NCBI GenBank assembly: GCA_023400055.1 | Contig: JAEXFN010000011.1 | Coordinates: 1-64,000 of the forward strand | From: Bacillota bacterium | GTDB lineage: Bacteria > Bacillota > UBA4882 > UBA8346 | Direction of reading: 5' to 3' | Length of the DNA stretch: 64,000 nucleotides | Shown: positions 56,073 through 64,000 of the stretch, in pieces | How the letters are laid out: each line of letters opens with the position of its first letter | Numbering within the stretch: position 1 is the stretch's first letter | The notes under the pieces: model-generated | Databases searched by the model: none | Seen by the model: the letters and a program-made list of their open reading frames with translations, nothing else | Told to the model about the DNA's origin: nothing | Translations under genes and position numbers: made by a program

Positions 56073-57248
56073 ATGTTTTTGGAGATGACCCTGCGGCGCA
56101 ATCCGAGGTTGATCGAGACCGCTGTCGCGCTGCACCGGACGGGCGCGATTGCTCCCAATACCTATGTAATCGATGTCGACGCGGTGCGCGCCAATGTCAG
56201 GGCGCTGGTCCAAGCGGCCCGGGAAAATCAGCTGACCCTTTACATGATGACCAAGCAGTTCGGGCGAAATCCCGATCTGGCGCGGATCATCGCCGCCGCC
56301 GGCATTGAGCGCGCCGTGGCCGTGGACCCCTGGGAGGCGTTGGCTTTGGGACGGGCCGGCATCAAAATCGGCAATGTCGGCCATCTGGTCCAGATCCCCG
56401 AGCGGATGATCGCGGCGGTTCTGGCCCTGGAACCGGAAGTAGTCACCGTTTTCAGCCTCGAAAAAGCCCGCGCGATCTCCGCCGCTGCGCTGCAGCTGGG
56501 ACGGAGTCAACCCATCCTTCTGAAAGTGATGGGAGCGGCGGATACGGTCTACGAAGGACAGCTGGGCGGGATCGCCGAAGCCGAGCTGCTGCCGGTGGCG
56601 GCGGCGATCCTGCGCCTGCCCGGGGTGCGGATCGCCGGAGTAACTTCCTTTCCCTGTTTCCTCTATGACGCGGCCTCCGGCCAAGTGAAGCCGACCGCGA
56701 ACGCCGCCACGGTCATGCGTTGTGCGGCGTCGCTCCGCCGAGAGCTGGGGTTGACCCTGGCGCAGATTAATATGCCCAGCGCCAATACAGCGACGACTTT
56801 TCCGCAGTTGCGCCAACTGGGAGCGACCCACGCCGAACCGGGGCACGCCCTCACCGGGACCACGCCGCTTCACGCCTATCAGGAGCAGCCGGAGCTCCCG
56901 GCCATGGTCTATGTGAGTGAAATCTCCCATGTGTACCAAGACAAAGCCTACACCGTGGGGGGAGGTTTTTACCGGCGGTCCCAGGTGAAGCAGGCCATGG
57001 TCGGCGCCGGATTCGCGGCCATGGCCGGCAACCGGCTGGACGCGGAGGAGATCGCGGCCGATTCCATCGATTATTACGGCACCTTGCGGATGAACGGCCG
57101 GCCGGCGCGAGTCGGCGATACCGCCATCTATGCGTTCCGGACCCAGATCTTCGTCACCCGCAGCGAGGTGGCCCTGGTGGAAGGAGTGCAGCGCGGTTCG
57201 GCCCAGATCAGCGGCATTTACGACAGCCAGGGTAAAAAGCTTCGGTGA
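56073..57248 (+). CDS. yhfX: YhfX-like alanine racemase-fold PLP enzyme
   Basis: 391 residues. The fold type III barrel carries the PLP Lys in YMMTKQFGRNPDLARI, and a C-terminal beta domain follows (EPGHALTGTTPLHAY, VGGGFYRRSQ, YGTLRMNGRPARVGDTAIYAF). Matches the YhfX group, an alanine-racemase relative, probably acting on an amino acid or amino acid phosphonate analogue. Confidence 0.9.
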   Translation: MFLEMTLRRNPRLIETAVALHRTGAIAPNTYVIDVDAVRANVRALVQAARENQLTLYMMTKQFGRNPDLARIIAAAGIERAVAVDPWEALALGRAGIKIGNVGHLVQIPERMIAAVLALEPEVVTVFSLEKARAISAAALQLGRSQPILLKVMGAADTVYEGQLGGIAEAELLPVAAAILRLPGVRIAGVTSFPCFLYDAASGQVKPTANAATVMRCAASLRRELGLTLAQINMPSANTATTFPQLRQLGATHAEPGHALTGTTPLHAYQEQPELPAMVYVSEISHVYQDKAYTVGGGFYRRSQVKQAMVGAGFAAMAGNRLDAEEIAADSIDYYGTLRMNGRPARVGDTAIYAFRTQIFVTRSEVALVEGVQRGSAQISGIYDSQGKKLR

Positions 57249-57263
57249 AGATAAAGAGGGATA

Positions 57264-58499
57264 ATGATGAAACAGCGTGTGATATTGGTGGTGATCGACA
57301 GTCTCGGCGTCGGAGCCATGGATGATCTGCTGCCCGACCGGGCTCAGGACAGCGGGGCCAATACTTTCGCTCATATTTTAAATGAGGCGGAGAACATCGC
57401 CATCCCCAACCTGGAGTGGCTGGGCGTCAACCGCATCCTGGACCATCCCCGGTTGCAAACGCCCCCGGAAGCCAGGGCGGCCTATGGCCGGATGAAACTG
57501 GCTCATTTCGGGGCCGACAGCTATGCCGGGCACCAGGAGATCATGGGGACGCGGCCCCAAAAACCTTTCATCGCCCTTTTCAGGAGCGTCATCCGGCCGG
57601 TGCGGCAGGCGCTGGAAGCGGCCGGTTACCGGGTGGAATCGCCCGAGCCGGAGCGGCCCTATCTGTTGGTGAATGAAGCGGTGGTGGTGGCCGACAATAT
57701 CGAGACCGATTACGGTCAGATTTATAATGTCACCGCGCCGCTGGACCGGATCCCTTTCGAAACGGTGTTGCGGATCGGGCGGATCGTCCGGGCCAATGTC
57801 GCGGTCAACCGGGTGATCGCGCTGGGCGGCGCTCAGGTGCCGCCGGAGCGGATCCTCGCCAGCATCGAAAGGCGGAGCGACGGGTTGGTGGGGGTGAATT
57901 GCCCCAAGTCCGGCGTGTATCAGGTGGGTTATCAATGCCGCCATCTGGGCCACGGCGTCGATCCCGGCCGTCAAATCGGGAGCATCCTGACGGCCGCCGA
58001 CCGGCCGGTGACGCTCATCGGCAAGATGCAGGATGTCATCGAGTGCCAGGACGCCCGGAAAATTCCGGCGGTTCCCACCGGACTGGTCATGGAGTCGGTC
58101 CTCCGGGAAATGGACCGCATGGCGGAAGGGCTGATCGCCGCGACCGTCCAGGAGACGGATCTGGCCGGCCACGCTCAGGATGTGGCGCGCTATGCCGCCA
58201 AGCTGATGGAGGTGGACCGGGCGCTCGGGAGCATTTTGGAACGGATGACCGGGAGTGACCTGCTGTTGCTCACCGCCGATCATGGCAACGATCCCACCAT
58301 CGGGCACAGTCAGCATACCCGGGAGCAGACTTTGGTGCTGGCCTACGGGAAGGGATTGTCCGGGGCGAATCTGGGCCTCCGGGAAACGCTTTCCGATACC
58401 GCGGCCACTATCGCCGAATATTTCGGGGTAGCCGCCCCGGAGAACGGCGTCGGCTTTTACCGGGTCCTGCAGAAAACGGGCGGTTGCGGCGCCGCGTGA
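57264..58499 (+). CDS. yhfW: YhfW-like metalloenzyme (phosphopentomutase-like)
   Basis: 411 residues of the alkaline phosphatase superfamily. Metal-binding DSLGVGAMDD at the start, SYAGHQEIMG (catalytic Ser/Thr region of phosphopentomutases), and QETDLAGHAQDV, LLTADHGNDPT and GHSQHTREQ for the remaining ligands. Similar to DeoB but in the YhfW group. ATG 57264 is followed immediately by a second ATG. Likely a phosphomutase acting on a pathway intermediate. Confidence 0.9.
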   Translation: MMKQRVILVVIDSLGVGAMDDLLPDRAQDSGANTFAHILNEAENIAIPNLEWLGVNRILDHPRLQTPPEARAAYGRMKLAHFGADSYAGHQEIMGTRPQKPFIALFRSVIRPVRQALEAAGYRVESPEPERPYLLVNEAVVVADNIETDYGQIYNVTAPLDRIPFETVLRIGRIVRANVAVNRVIALGGAQVPPERILASIERRSDGLVGVNCPKSGVYQVGYQCRHLGHGVDPGRQIGSILTAADRPVTLIGKMQDVIECQDARKIPAVPTGLVMESVLREMDRMAEGLIAATVQETDLAGHAQDVARYAAKLMEVDRALGSILERMTGSDLLLLTADHGNDPTIGHSQHTREQTLVLAYGKGLSGANLGLRETLSDTAATIAEYFGVAAPENGVGFYRVLQKTGGCGAA

Positions 58500-58547
58500 A
58501 TGAGAAATGCCCGTCCCGCGCGGGATTCAAAGAAGGAGCGATCGAAG

Positions 58548-58805
58548 ATGGTTCAAGTGGAAGTCGAATTGACCAATGAGACCGGCTTGCATGCCAGACC
58601 GGCCAGTCTTTTTGTGAAGAAGGCGACCCAATATCAGTCCGATATCCAGGTGCTCAAAGCCGGGCAGGCTGCCAGCGGCAAAAGCTTGTTGGCGGTGCTG
58701 GCCTTGGGGACCCATTGCGGCGATAAGATCCTGATCCGGGCCGAAGGGGTCGATGAGAAGGAAGCCGTCGCCGATTTGCAATTCTTTATCGAGCATGAAT
58801 TATAA
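58548..58805 (+). CDS. HPr-like phosphocarrier protein
   Basis: 85 residues. TNETGLHARPASLFVKKA with the phosphorylated His15, and GKSLLAVLALGTHCGD with Ser46, the HPr-kinase site of Firmicutes. GAAGGAG before ATG 58548 decides the start over an upstream ATG. Last gene of the yhf operon. It could be a dedicated donor for the PRD protein YhfY, or simply the general HPr; no ptsI lies nearby, which favours a dedicated role. Confidence 0.9.
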   Translation: MVQVEVELTNETGLHARPASLFVKKATQYQSDIQVLKAGQAASGKSLLAVLALGTHCGDKILIRAEGVDEKEAVADLQFFIEHEL

Positions 58806-59173
58806 AAAATGCGGTCTACGTATCCTGAATCCCATGAATCGTATCCAAAGCGATCCCTGCCGTCTCGATCTTGAGGCGGTTTTTATTTCGCCCGGCAGCA
58901 GCAATAACGAATGACGGATCGTTAATTTCGGTAAACTGCAAAGGAAAAAACGGGAAGAAGCCGAAATATAACAGCGATGACGACTGCGCAAAGTTCTGGC
59001 GTGGCTTGGACTTGGCTAGACTCAATTGGGAACTCCCGTTCATAAAATATAGGCAACGACACGGTTTGAATTCGGATGATTTGCGGAAAAACGGTGAACC
59101 GTCCGTTATTTCGCAAATCACAGCCACGAAGGAGAGCGTCAGCAAATCGTCAGGAAGGGTAGGAGGGAACCCG
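58806..59173. other. Intergenic gap after the yhf operon
   Basis: 368 bp with no supported gene. A long frame continues from the glutaredoxin-like gene upstream but lacks a ribosome site and family signals. At 59083-59133 a short sequence (GCGGAAAAACGGTGAA...AGCCAC-AAGGA) resembles 35068-35119. Confidence 0.45.
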
Positions 59174-59443
59174 ATGGTTCAGATGGTCGGCGCCAATTGG
59201 TGCGACAAATGCCATAATGCAAAACGGATCCTGGAGCAGAAGGGCTTTTGGGATCAGATCGAATACATCGATTACGACAGTCCGGCCGGGAAAAAGCTGG
59301 CCGCGCAGCTGGGGGCGGAGTTCGTTCCGTTCTTTGTGGACCACGGCGAGCTGGTCGAGTATGTAGGGCAGATTTTGCATAAATTAACCGTTGCCAGCTT
59401 GCAGCGATCCTTTAAAATCAACGACAGGGGGACCTTGCAATGA
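59174..59443 (+). CDS. Glutaredoxin/thioredoxin-like protein
   Basis: 89 residues with redox motif CDKC at VGANWCDKCHNAKRILEQKG, LGAEFVPFFVDHGE (cis-Pro) and an N-terminal beta strand. GGAGGG before ATG 59174. It overlaps the rubredoxin-flavin protein gene by ATGA, so the two are coupled; it may serve that protein as thiol partner. Confidence 0.8.
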   Translation: MVQMVGANWCDKCHNAKRILEQKGFWDQIEYIDYDSPAGKKLAAQLGAEFVPFFVDHGELVEYVGQILHKLTVASLQRSFKINDRGTLQ

Positions 59444-60063
59444 AAAAATGGCGCTGTGTGGTCTGCGGTTATATCTTCGAAGGCGATAAACCGCCCGAAG
59501 TCTGTCCGGTCTGCGGCGCCGGACCGGAATTTTTCGAGGAGATCGGCCAAGCGGCCGGGGTTTCCGAGGATACCCGCCGCACGCAAAACCTCCAGCAAGT
59601 GCTCTTTAAGGTGCCGTGCGGCCTGTTTATGGTCAGCGCCATTCGCGCTGGCCATCCCAATGGCATGATTAACAACACGGCCTTCCAGATCACCGACTCG
59701 CCGCTGCAATTGCTGCTGGGCATGGACAAGCGCCACCTGACCACCGAATACATCGAGGCCAGCGGGGCCTTTGTGGTCAATTTCCTGACCCCGGACCAGC
59801 TGTCGCTGGTGAAACAGTTCGGCTTCAAGTCCGGCCGGGAGACGGCCAAGTTTGACGGCCAGGCTTGGCGGCCGGGCGTCACCGGCGCGCCGATCCTGGA
59901 AGCCGCCGCCGGTTACCTGGAATGCCGGGTCCAGCCCGGCAAGACGCTCGACGCCGGGACGCACCGGGTCTTCCTGGCGGAGCTGGTGGCCGGGGAAATG
60001 GATGGGCTGACGCCGGTGCTGTGCTATCAGGAATACCGCAAGCGCAAGCAAGAGCTGTGGTAA
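59440..60063 (+). CDS. Rubredoxin-flavin reductase fusion (high-molecular-weight rubredoxin-like)
   Basis: 207 residues: rubredoxin at 1-37 (CVVCGY and CPVCGAG, four Fe ligands) followed by an FMN-binding flavin-reductase domain (VPCGLFMVSAIRAGHPNGMINNTAFQITDSPLQLLLG). Such fusions (Hrb) pass electrons from NAD(P)H to flavodiiron NO/O2 reductases or other acceptors in anaerobes. Translationally coupled to the glutaredoxin-like gene. Confidence 0.9.
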   Translation: MKKWRCVVCGYIFEGDKPPEVCPVCGAGPEFFEEIGQAAGVSEDTRRTQNLQQVLFKVPCGLFMVSAIRAGHPNGMINNTAFQITDSPLQLLLGMDKRHLTTEYIEASGAFVVNFLTPDQLSLVKQFGFKSGRETAKFDGQAWRPGVTGAPILEAAAGYLECRVQPGKTLDAGTHRVFLAELVAGEMDGLTPVLCYQEYRKRKQELW

Positions 60064-60171
60064 GGCCGGCCGCTCATTGAAGAGGCCCGCCAAGAGGGAG
60101 GATCGCTATCGATGCGAGTTCAATCGAAACTGCGATTCGAAAGACGATAAACAATCGAAATAAGGGATCGA

Positions 60172-61185
60172 ATGGACATGGCACAATTCATAACCTTGGG
60201 AATCGAATCATCCTGCGACGAGACCTCGGTGGCGGTGATCGCCGACGGCACCGTGATCCGCAGCAACATCATCTCAACCCAGCTGGAACAGCACGCCAAG
60301 TTCGGCGGGGTCGTGCCGGAGCTGGCCGCCCGCTGCCACCTTGAGGCGGTGCTGCCCATCTACCGCTTGGCGCTCGCCGAAGCCGGCATTACTCTGGATC
60401 AGGTGGACCTGATCGCCGCCACTTACGGGCCGGGCCTGATCGGCAGTCTGCTGGTGGGGCTCTCCTTCGCCAAAGGGTTGGCGCTGGCCAAAAAGATTCC
60501 GTTCGTGGCGGTCAATCATATCGAAGGGCACATTTACGCCAATATCCTGGAGCGCCCCGAGGTCCAGCCGCCCTTAATCTGCCTGACGGTCTCGGGCGGC
60601 CATACCGATCTGCTGTATTTAGAGCAATGGGGGAGCTACCGGATATTGGGCCGGACCCGGGACGACGCCGCCGGGGAAGCCTTTGACAAAGTGGCCCGGG
60701 TATTGGGCCTGGGCTATCCGGGAGGACCGCAGATCGACCGGATCAGCCAAGGGGCTCCCGACGATCTGCAGTTCGTCCAGGCCAAAGGGTTCGGCGATAA
60801 CTACGATTTCTCATTCAGCGGCCTGAAGACCGCAGTCATCAATTATCTGCACCGCCAGAAGCAGACGGGTGAAGCGGTGGATACCGCCCGGGTGGCCGCC
60901 AGTTTTCAGCGCCAGGCCGTGACCCAGTTGACGGCCAGACTGTTCAAGGCCGTCGACGCGCTGGGCGTCCGGACCATCCTGCTCTCGGGCGGGGTGGCCG
61001 CCAATTCCAAGTTGCGCGCGGTCTGCCGGGCCGAAGCCGACCGCCGCGGGATCGCCTGCTACTATCCGCCGCTCACGCTGTGCACCGACAATGCGGCCAT
61101 GATCGCCGCGGCCGGCTATTTCCGTTTCCGGGCCGCAGGGCCGTCCCAATTGGAAATTACCGCTCAGCCGGACCTCTGTTTATAA
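60172..61185 (+). CDS. tsaD: tRNA N6-adenosine threonylcarbamoyltransferase TsaD
   Basis: 337 residues; transfers threonylcarbamoyl to A37 of ANN-decoding tRNAs together with TsaB and TsaE. GIESSCDETSVAVI, NHIEGHIYANIL (metal His pair), VSGGHTDLL, TRDDAAGEAFDKVARVLGLGYPGGP and LCTDNAAMIAAAGY are all present. ATG 60172 with AAGGGAT ahead. tsaB/tsaE are not in the window. Confidence 0.97.
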   Translation: MDMAQFITLGIESSCDETSVAVIADGTVIRSNIISTQLEQHAKFGGVVPELAARCHLEAVLPIYRLALAEAGITLDQVDLIAATYGPGLIGSLLVGLSFAKGLALAKKIPFVAVNHIEGHIYANILERPEVQPPLICLTVSGGHTDLLYLEQWGSYRILGRTRDDAAGEAFDKVARVLGLGYPGGPQIDRISQGAPDDLQFVQAKGFGDNYDFSFSGLKTAVINYLHRQKQTGEAVDTARVAASFQRQAVTQLTARLFKAVDALGVRTILLSGGVAANSKLRAVCRAEADRRGIACYYPPLTLCTDNAAMIAAAGYFRFRAAGPSQLEITAQPDLCL

Positions 61186-61188
61186 AAT

Positions 61189-61347
61189 TGTGGATAAAAT
61201 TTGCAGGAATCGCCGGAACAGTTGCCATTTTGGGATCGAGTTATGTACAGGATAAGTTGTGGATAACCTGTGGATATTGTGGATATGTCCCCAAAACGAG
61301 TGAAATCAAGATCGGATCTGTGGATAACTTGTGAATATTGTGGAAAA
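61189..61347 (+). promoter_or_regulatory. Cluster of DnaA-box-like sites
   Basis: Seven same-strand sites: TGTGGATAA at 61189, 61258 and 61319, TGTGGATAT at 61269 and 61278, TGTGAATAT at 61330 and TGTGGAAAA at 61339. The last six form two triplets with identical 11- and 9-bp spacing, 61 bp apart. TGTGGATAA is the DnaA consensus. No dnaA or dnaN is near, so this is more likely a titration or regulatory site than oriC. Confidence 0.6.
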
Positions 61348-61413
61348 CCCAAGCGGTGTCTCGAATTGGAGCAAACATCAAGTTAGAAGCCATTTTTTGA
61401 AAGGTTGGCCAGC

Positions 61414-63021
61414 ATGGATGGGTCCGGTTTTTCAAAAATCGATCTGGAATTGTTGATAACTCCGGAGATTTACGAGCGGGGCCTGGCCTATCTGAGAGCG
61501 GGTCATCTCTTGGAGACCTATCGCTTCGGGGAGATCCTGGCCGGGAAGATCGCCGGCACCGCCGCCGTCTATAAGGCCCGGCTCTGGCTGGAGGACGGCC
61601 GGCCGCGCGCCGAATGCAGCTGCCCTTATGGCGGATTCTGCAAGCACCTGACCGCCCTGGCCCTGGCGTGGCTGGAGACGCCGGAGCGCTTCCGCGACCT
61701 GCGGCCGCTTTTGGCCGAGCTGCTGGAGCAGCCGGAACGGGCGGCCCAATTTTTGACGCGGCTGGCGAGCCACGACCCCGTCGGTTTCGCGACGATCTGG
61801 CCCGAGCTGAATCCCGCGGCGGGGTTCGTCGAGAGCCGCGCGTTGCTGAACCTGGTGCGGACGGTTTTCAGTTATCCCCAGGTTACCCTGGAACAATCGC
61901 GCCAATTGTGGGCGAGGCTCGAACATCTCACCGGTCAAATCAGCGCGCGGCTGCGCGCCGGGGACCCGGAGGCGCTGGAACCGCTGCTCGAATTGATGGA
62001 CGGATTGAGCGCCACCCTCAAAACGGGCCGCTTTCCCATTCTGGCGGCGGGATTCCGGGAGATCCTGCAATCGACGGCCGCGCTCTTCCCGGCCATGCCG
62101 GCCGCGGCCCGGGAACAGTTGGGCCGGCGCTTGCTGGTTTACTACTGCGATCCCCAGCTTTGGGAGCAGCAGGACGCCTTGCGGGCCGCGCTCCTGACCT
62201 ACCTGAGCCGGGGCGGCCGGGCGGCGGCGCTGCTGCCCGAACTGTTCGAGGCGGCGGCTGCGGATGACCTGTTGCGGTTGATCGCCATTTATGAGCTGCT
62301 GGCGGCCGCTCCGCCCGAACCGGACTACCGGGAACTGCTGGAGCGGGTAACCGGGCGGCTGGCCGCGCTCGAGGAGGGCCGGTTCTGGCTGGTGGACCGG
62401 CTGCTGGAGACCGAGCCCGACCGGGCTTTGGGCATCGCCAGGCGGGGTTTGCGGCAAGCCGCGGCCGGACCGGGCCGGGTGGCCTTCCGGGAACGGCTGC
62501 TCCGGATTCATCTGGAACGGGGCGAGCCCAGGCAGGCGGCGGCCTTGAGTTTCGCCCAATTGCGGGAGACGCCGGATTTCCACGAATACCTCCGCCTGAA
62601 AACCATCCTCGCTTCGCTGCCGGAAGAGTGGGCCGCTTATTGGCAACGGATCGGCCGGCTGTTGCTCGAAGGGCATCAGCTCGGACTGTTGTTGCAGTGC
62701 GCCGCCCACGAAGGCGACGCCGCGCTGCTCGCGGAGCACTGGCCGGCGCTGCTGTCCGAGCCCGAATGCCAAATGACGCTGGCCGAAGAGTTGGGCGGCG
62801 CCTTCCGCGCCGAGCTGGCCCAGTTTTACCCGCCGTTGTTCCGGCTCCTGGCGGAGCGCGGCGAGCTGCCGGCCTGGCAGGCGGCCCTCCGTTTGGCGGG
62901 CTGGTATAAGAAGGGTTGTCTGGCGGCCGGCCGGGACGGGGACTGGCAGGCGTTCCGGGCGGCGGCCGCCGCCGCTTATCCCGGCGAACCGCGCCTCTTT
63001 AAAAGCAAGCTTTTTTCCTAG
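61414..63021 (+). CDS. SWIM zinc-finger protein
   Basis: 535 residues. The N-terminal SWIM motif CxCx(n)CxH reads CSCPYGGFCKHLTALAL at about residues 69-85, after the usual YERGLAYLRAGHL and VYKARLWLEDG strands. The rest is helical and Leu/Ala/Glu-rich with TPR-like pairs. ATG 61414 with GAAAGG 10 nt upstream; a TTG three codons before is the alternative. SWIM proteins often accompany helicases, none here. Function unknown. Confidence 0.87.
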   Translation: MDGSGFSKIDLELLITPEIYERGLAYLRAGHLLETYRFGEILAGKIAGTAAVYKARLWLEDGRPRAECSCPYGGFCKHLTALALAWLETPERFRDLRPLLAELLEQPERAAQFLTRLASHDPVGFATIWPELNPAAGFVESRALLNLVRTVFSYPQVTLEQSRQLWARLEHLTGQISARLRAGDPEALEPLLELMDGLSATLKTGRFPILAAGFREILQSTAALFPAMPAAAREQLGRRLLVYYCDPQLWEQQDALRAALLTYLSRGGRAAALLPELFEAAAADDLLRLIAIYELLAAAPPEPDYRELLERVTGRLAALEEGRFWLVDRLLETEPDRALGIARRGLRQAAAGPGRVAFRERLLRIHLERGEPRQAAALSFAQLRETPDFHEYLRLKTILASLPEEWAAYWQRIGRLLLEGHQLGLLLQCAAHEGDAALLAEHWPALLSEPECQMTLAEELGGAFRAELAQFYPPLFRLLAERGELPAWQAALRLAGWYKKGCLAAGRDGDWQAFRAAAAAAYPGEPRLFKSKLFS

Positions 63022-63143
63022 GCCTTTTCGGTTTTTGCCCAGTGGGGAAGCCCGCCCCGCGGATCGGACGGGGAACCGCTGACGAAGATCAAGGCGATCA
63101 ACAACACCAGCCAGCCCAGGCGGATAATGTCAATCCAACCCAT
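63018..63143 (-). CDS. 41-residue membrane microprotein (candidate)
   Basis: The frame starts MGWIDIIRLGWLVLLIALIF and continues VSGSPSDPRGGLPHWAKTEKA: one hydrophobic helix and a polar tail. AGAGG lies 10 nt before ATG. It overlaps the end of the SWIM gene on the other strand by a few bases. Weak evidence only. Confidence 0.3.
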   Translation of the reverse strand: MGWIDIIRLGWLVLLIALIFVSGSPSDPRGGLPHWAKTEKA

Positions 63144-63259
63144 GGCACCCGTGCCTCTCGCAGAAATACTCCTACAATTGGTAGACCTTCCGGTATAATT
63201 TATGGCTGCGGAATCCGGACCGGACCGGGACTTCGTCCAGCCCGGATGGCGTTCATTGA

Positions 63260-63640
63260 TTGGGGATGGCCTTTGGTCTTGTAAGGGATGGCTCCGTCCC
63301 TGTCAGGGATGCACGGATCCCCGGAACGGATCTGGGTGTCCCTGTCAGGGATGCCGTCCTCCGTGTCAGGTATGGTCTTCGTCCTTGTCAGGGATGTCCC
63401 GATCCGTTCAGCGGATCGCCGCATCCTTGTCAGGGATCGTCCCATTCCTGCTTCCCCGAGAACCATCCCTGCATCCTCGAAGGCTATCCCCGCATCCTCG
63501 ATGATCGTTCCAGTTTCCCCGGCGGGCATCCCTGTCGCCCCGAGCCGCGTCCCCGTTTCTCTGACTCATGGGGAAACTGTCCTGCGGTTTGGGGCGAGTG
63601 GACCGGGTCGCGGGGCCGTTTCCCCGCCGCTCATCCCATT
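63260..63640 (+). repeat. 21-bp period array, ATCC...GGAT family, third copy
   Basis: Units from 63275 with GTCCCTGTCAGGGATG and ATCCTTGTCAGGGATC, 21 bp apart apart from one single-base slip near 63380. The tail has CATCCTCG and CGTTTCTC...TGGGGAAAC stems. Homologous along its length to 17507-17880 and to the reverse of 48990-49372, including GGTCTTGTAAGGGATG. It fills the gap before the T-box promoter. Confidence 0.88.
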
Positions 63641-63718
63641 CCGCCGGCGGAAGCCCCGCTTTGGATGATCTTGGCAAAATTAATGACAAACTGTGAAATT
63701 TTTTCAAAGACTCGGGGA

Positions 63719-63747
63719 TTGACTTGGCCGGGGCGGAGCATTATAAT
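63719..63747 (+). promoter_or_regulatory. Promoter of the T-box transcript
   Basis: TTGACT and TATAAT with a 17-bp spacer, about 50 bp before the T-box stem I. Confidence 0.8.
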
Positions 63748-63794
63748 AATAACAATCTCATCATTTACGCGGATGATCAGGATGAATTCGTGAT

Positions 63795-64000
63795 TCGGGT
63801 TAGCAGAGAGGAAAGGGCCGGTGCGACTTTCCAACGCGAAACGAATGGACCACCTGGGACGCTCCGGCGAAGGCGCGCGGTTTGCGGCGCATAAGTCGGC
63901 GTTGACCTCGATACGGTCTTCCCAAAGCGGGCCTTTCGGGCCAATCAGGGTGGAACCGCGGTTAATCCCGTCCCTTATCAGGGGCGGGTATTTTTATTTT
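63795..64000 (+). promoter_or_regulatory. T-box riboswitch with terminator (gene outside window)
   Basis: The conserved T-box AGGGTGGAACCGCG lies at 63947-63960, followed by a terminator CCCGTCCCT/AGGGGCGGG and TTTTTATTTT. Upstream, AGCAGAGAGGAAAGG opens stem I. Binding of an uncharged tRNA to the specifier and to the T-box bulge would favour the antiterminator. I could not read the specifier codon with confidence, so the amino acid is unknown. The controlled gene, probably an aminoacyl-tRNA synthetase or amino acid gene, starts after the window. Confidence 0.9.

Noticed and set aside
58871..59173. N-terminal extension of the glutaredoxin-like protein
   Set aside because: The upstream frame has no family resemblance, and GGAGGG directly precedes ATG 59174.
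61189..61347. Chromosomal origin oriC
   Set aside because: There is no dnaA, dnaN or AT-rich unwinding tract nearby; kept only as a DnaA-box-like cluster.
61432..62772. 446-residue open frame on the minus strand
   Set aside because: It is antisense to the SWIM-domain gene, is full of Gln/Arg/Pro, and has no start signal or family; high-GC DNA gives such shadows.

Overview
The window reads as chromosomal DNA of a Bacillota (Firmicutes) bacterium with fairly high GC, by eye in the high fifties percent. The evidence is a T-box leader, nine fluoride riboswitches with Gram-positive style terminators, strong AGGAGG ribosome binding sites, many GTG/TTG starts, sigma-A type promoters with 17-bp spacing, and an HPr with both His15 and Ser46. 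I see no tRNA, rRNA, transposase, phage gene or CRISPR array. The species cannot be named from the sequence; a deep-branching clostridial or Limnochordia-like lineage is a guess.

Layout. 0-25 kb is a mixed region: an orphan sugar-binding protein, an SDR, a kinase/MarR/MFS drug-efflux cluster with a MarR operator, a methyltransferase, an AraC-type response regulator, a very long poly-HAMP chemoreceptor, a hybrid histidine kinase, an alcohol dehydrogenase, a nitroreductase, a four-gene FbpABC-like ABC transporter/TIM-barrel operon, and a serine hydrolase.

25.2-48.1 kb is the most striking part: a fluoride-response island. Nine fluoride (crcB-motif) riboswitches, five on the plus and four on the minus strand, each with an overlapping intrinsic terminator, precede: a CotS-like kinase; a non-standard carbamoyltransferase; an MFS transporter with two small proteins, two MutS-like ATPases and a dynamin-like GTPase; an enolase; a cation/proton antiporter with UspA; a second dynamin-like GTPase; a three-gene unit (PH-like protein, DUF6504-like protein, Nudix hydrolase); CrcB with a DUF190-CBS protein; and a NifU-like scaffold with a GGGtGRT protein. 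Export (CrcB), replacement of a fluoride-sensitive enzyme (enolase) and ion balance (antiporter) are understandable. The P-loop NTPases, carbamoyltransferase, kinase and Fe-S genes suggest a wider fluoride programme. Two transporter genes here also carry a second, nearly identical 149-nt structured leader element that I cannot assign to a class.

49.6-58.8 kb is an expanded yhf operon (yhfZ-yhfY-yhfU-yhfT-amidase-php-yhfS-yhfX-yhfW-HPr) with a pair of matching operators. The pathway is undetermined; here it has gained an amidase-signature enzyme and its own HPr, which may phosphorylate the PRD protein YhfY. 59-63 kb holds a redox pair, TsaD, a cluster of DnaA-box-like sites and a SWIM-domain protein. 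The window ends in a T-box leader whose gene lies outside.

Across the window, seven intergenic arrays are built on a 21-bp period (two helical turns). Their sequence families differ (AGATCT, GAGCTC, CCCAAG-N-CTTGGG, ATCC...GGAT) but the period is the same; two families also contain DnaA-box-like words. They create long open frames on both strands that I do not regard as genes.
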